Origin: CAYPZL01 sp964415045
GTDB taxonomy: Bacteria; Planctomycetota; Phycisphaerae; Sedimentisphaerales; Anaerobacaceae
DNA: 15,201 bases
Assembly (NCBI GenBank): GCA_964415045.1
Contig: CAYPZL010000140.1
Coordinates: 1-15,201, forward strand
Direction of reading: 5' to 3'
The notes beneath the pieces are model-generated. The model worked only from the letters and a program-made list of their open reading frames with translations, did no database searches and was not told the DNA's origin. Position numbers and translations under genes: made by a program. Position 1 is the stretch's first letter; each line of letters opens with the position of its first letter. Of this stretch, positions 13,935 to 15,201 are shown one piece after another.

Positions 13935-14957
13935 CTATCCCACCACCTTGATCGTCACGATATCCTGCACGTCGATCAGCCCGACGGGCCGATCCTGCGC
14001 GTCCACCACGGGCAGCTCGTCAATCCGATACTTGTGAAAGAGCGCGGTCGCCTCCGAGGCCAGGGCATCGGCGCGAATGCGCTTGCAGCCGGGCGTCATG
14101 ATGTCACCGGCCTTGAGATCGAGAACCGCCGCGGCCTCCCGCGTCAGCAGCCGCCTCAGATCGCCGTCGGTGATGATGCCGGCGAGCTTGCCCTCGGAAT
14201 CGACGACCATGACCGCCCCGTGGCGCTTCAGCTCGCTCGTCGCCGCCAGCATGTCACGGACCGTCTCATCAAGACCGACCAGCGGCAGTTTCTCCCCGGG
14301 CCGGAACATCATGGACTGCTCGACGGTCATGAGCTGGGCCCCCAGCGAGCCGCCCGGATGAAACCGAACGTAATCCTCCACGCTGAAGTGGCGGGCTTTC
14401 ATCACGGTAAAGGCCAGGGCGTCGCCGATGGCGAGCATGCAGGCCGTCGAGACACTCGGCGCCACGCCGAGGGGGCACGCCTCGCTGACCTTGCCCATGC
14501 ACAGAACCACGTCGCTGTACCGGCTCAGGGTCGAGTCGGACTCCCCGGTGATGGCGATCAGGCGGATCTGGAGATGCTTGACGAGGTTGATCAGCCGAGT
14601 CACCTCGTCGGTTTCCCCCCCGTAACTGAGCACGATGACGATGTCGCTCTTTCTCAGCCGGCCCAGGTCGCCGTGCACCGCCTCGGCCGGATGCAGAAAA
14701 TGACTGGGCGTCCCGGTCGAGGCCAGCGTGGCGCTGATCTTGCGCCCGATGATGCCGGCTTTCCCGATGCCTGTGACGATACAGGAGCCGCGGCATTCGT
14801 AGAGCATCTCCGCCGCCTGGGCGAAGGGCGCGTCCACGATCGGCGTCATCGACGCGATCGCCTCGGCTTCCGCCCGAATGACGTTGCGGGCATATTCGAG
14901 GTCAAAATCCACGGTCTTCAAGAGTTCCTTGCCAAAGCGTGCCGCCGGCACGCACAT
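13935..14957 (-). CDS. kdsD: KdsD/KpsF-type D-arabinose 5-phosphate isomerase
   Basis: 340 residues. It interconverts D-ribulose 5-phosphate and D-arabinose 5-phosphate, the first committed step of Kdo synthesis. The SIS domain covers about 45-190: GIGKAGIIGRKISATLASTG (from 64) and HPAEAVHGDLG match the family signature closely, followed by VIVLSYGGETDEV and the catalytic region CPLGVAPSVSTACMLAIGDAL. FHPGGSLGAQL leads into two CBS domains (about 210-340: MLAATSELKRHGAVMVVDSE, GIITDGDLRRLL, DIMTP, IDELPVVDAQDRPVGLIDVQ). The length and SIS-CBS-CBS order match KdsD/KpsF/GutQ. It is the first gene of an operon with the KdsC-type phosphatase. The ATG at 14957 is the only ATG, GTG or TTG upstream before an in-frame stop; a GTG sixteen codons in, preceded by AAGGAA, is an alternative start. 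Confidence 0.95.
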   Translation of the reverse strand: MCVPAARFGKELLKTVDFDLEYARNVIRAEAEAIASMTPIVDAPFAQAAEMLYECRGSCIVTGIGKAGIIGRKISATLASTGTPSHFLHPAEAVHGDLGRLRKSDIVIVLSYGGETDEVTRLINLVKHLQIRLIAITGESDSTLSRYSDVVLCMGKVSEACPLGVAPSVSTACMLAIGDALAFTVMKARHFSVEDYVRFHPGGSLGAQLMTVEQSMMFRPGEKLPLVGLDETVRDMLAATSELKRHGAVMVVDSEGKLAGIITDGDLRRLLTREAAAVLDLKAGDIMTPGCKRIRADALASEATALFHKYRIDELPVVDAQDRPVGLIDVQDIVTIKVVG

Positions 14958-15201
14958 ACCATCCGTATCGAACCGCCGGGACGGGCCGACAGCGCGCGTC
15001 GGGCCACCGGGGCGGACCGTTTCTGGAAATTCTTTTACGCCATGACGCGCCGTCGGTCAAGCCGAAACGCCGCCGGCCCACCCGTGGCGTCTCTGAAAGT
15101 CCTCCAGCATCAGGATACCGCCTTTTGCTGGTCCCTCGGCGGGCAAGCGTAATCCCATGAAAGGCTGCCTCCGGTCGCGTTCTCTGGTATGGTTGAGGAC
15201 A
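14958..15201. other. Region upstream of the Kdo operon, no supported gene
   Basis: Apart from the promoter candidate at 15032-15060, nothing can be named with confidence. On the minus strand a short frame from ATG 15160 (33 codons, MGLRLPAEGPAKGG..., with GGAGG upstream) stops at a TGA overlapping the TTGACC box. The same frame is open to the window edge, so it could instead be the tail of a gene lying to the right. No homology was recognised. Confidence 0.4.
15032..15060 (-). promoter_or_regulatory. Candidate sigma70-type promoter of the Kdo/LPS operon
   Basis: Read on the minus strand, TTGACC (15060-15055) and TAAAAG (15037-15032) are separated by exactly 17 nt and match the consensus at 5 of 6 and 4 of 6 positions. 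Transcription would start near 15025, about 68 nt before the KdsD-type start codon. Confidence 0.4.

Noticed and set aside
13341..15152. 603-codon plus-strand frame covering both Kds genes
   Set aside because: It is a shadow of two well-recognised minus-strand enzymes and also covers the promoter region.

Overview
This GC-rich window most likely comes from a member of the Planctomycetota, plausibly class Phycisphaerae. Three things suggest this: an ECF sigma factor of the planctomycete-type Sigma70_ECF family sits directly before a very large Ser/Thr kinase with TPR and beta-propeller parts; there are big secreted CotH/lamin-tail and beta-helix proteins with a dockerin-like tail; and there are Kdo and lipopolysaccharide-transport genes. 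The taxonomic call is inference from gene content, not from a marker gene. No tRNA, rRNA, CRISPR array, transposase or phage gene is visible.

Layout. Positions 1-3118 (minus) hold the first 1039 codons of a secreted CotH-kinase-family protein that runs off the left edge, with a sigma70-like promoter candidate upstream. A divergent intergenic region (3119-3347) separates it from a plus-strand run. That run is an ECF sigma factor (3348-3926), a 1165-residue membrane Ser/Thr kinase (4072-7569), a secreted right-handed beta-helix protein (7682-9352), a possible 10-codon leader peptide (9452-9484) and a small exported protein of unknown function (9553-10179). It is closed by a strong intrinsic terminator (10217-10262). 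A separate plus-strand gene (10380-10994) encodes a FixJ/LuxR-like regulator whose receiver domain has lost its phosphorylation residues.

A short region with inverted repeats (about 11006-11107), including a copy of a widespread interspersed palindromic repeat, lies between this regulator and a convergent minus-strand operon. Reading from right to left, the operon is a KdsD-type arabinose-5-phosphate isomerase (14957-13935), a KdsC-type phosphatase (13877-13350) and a 729-residue OstA/LptC-like protein (13325-11136). A good promoter candidate lies just upstream at 15032-15060.

How the parts may work together. The Kds pair supplies two steps of Kdo synthesis, and the OstA/LptC-like protein is a candidate periplasmic bridge for lipopolysaccharide transport. 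In the sigma/kinase pair, the acidic sigma2.2 motif that normally contacts RNA polymerase is replaced, with Thr50 at the aligned Glu position. This is compatible with activation of the sigma factor by phosphorylation by its neighbour, whose TPR/propeller part probably lies outside the cytoplasm. The two exported proteins downstream are possible co-transcribed partners or targets. That link is inference from gene order only.
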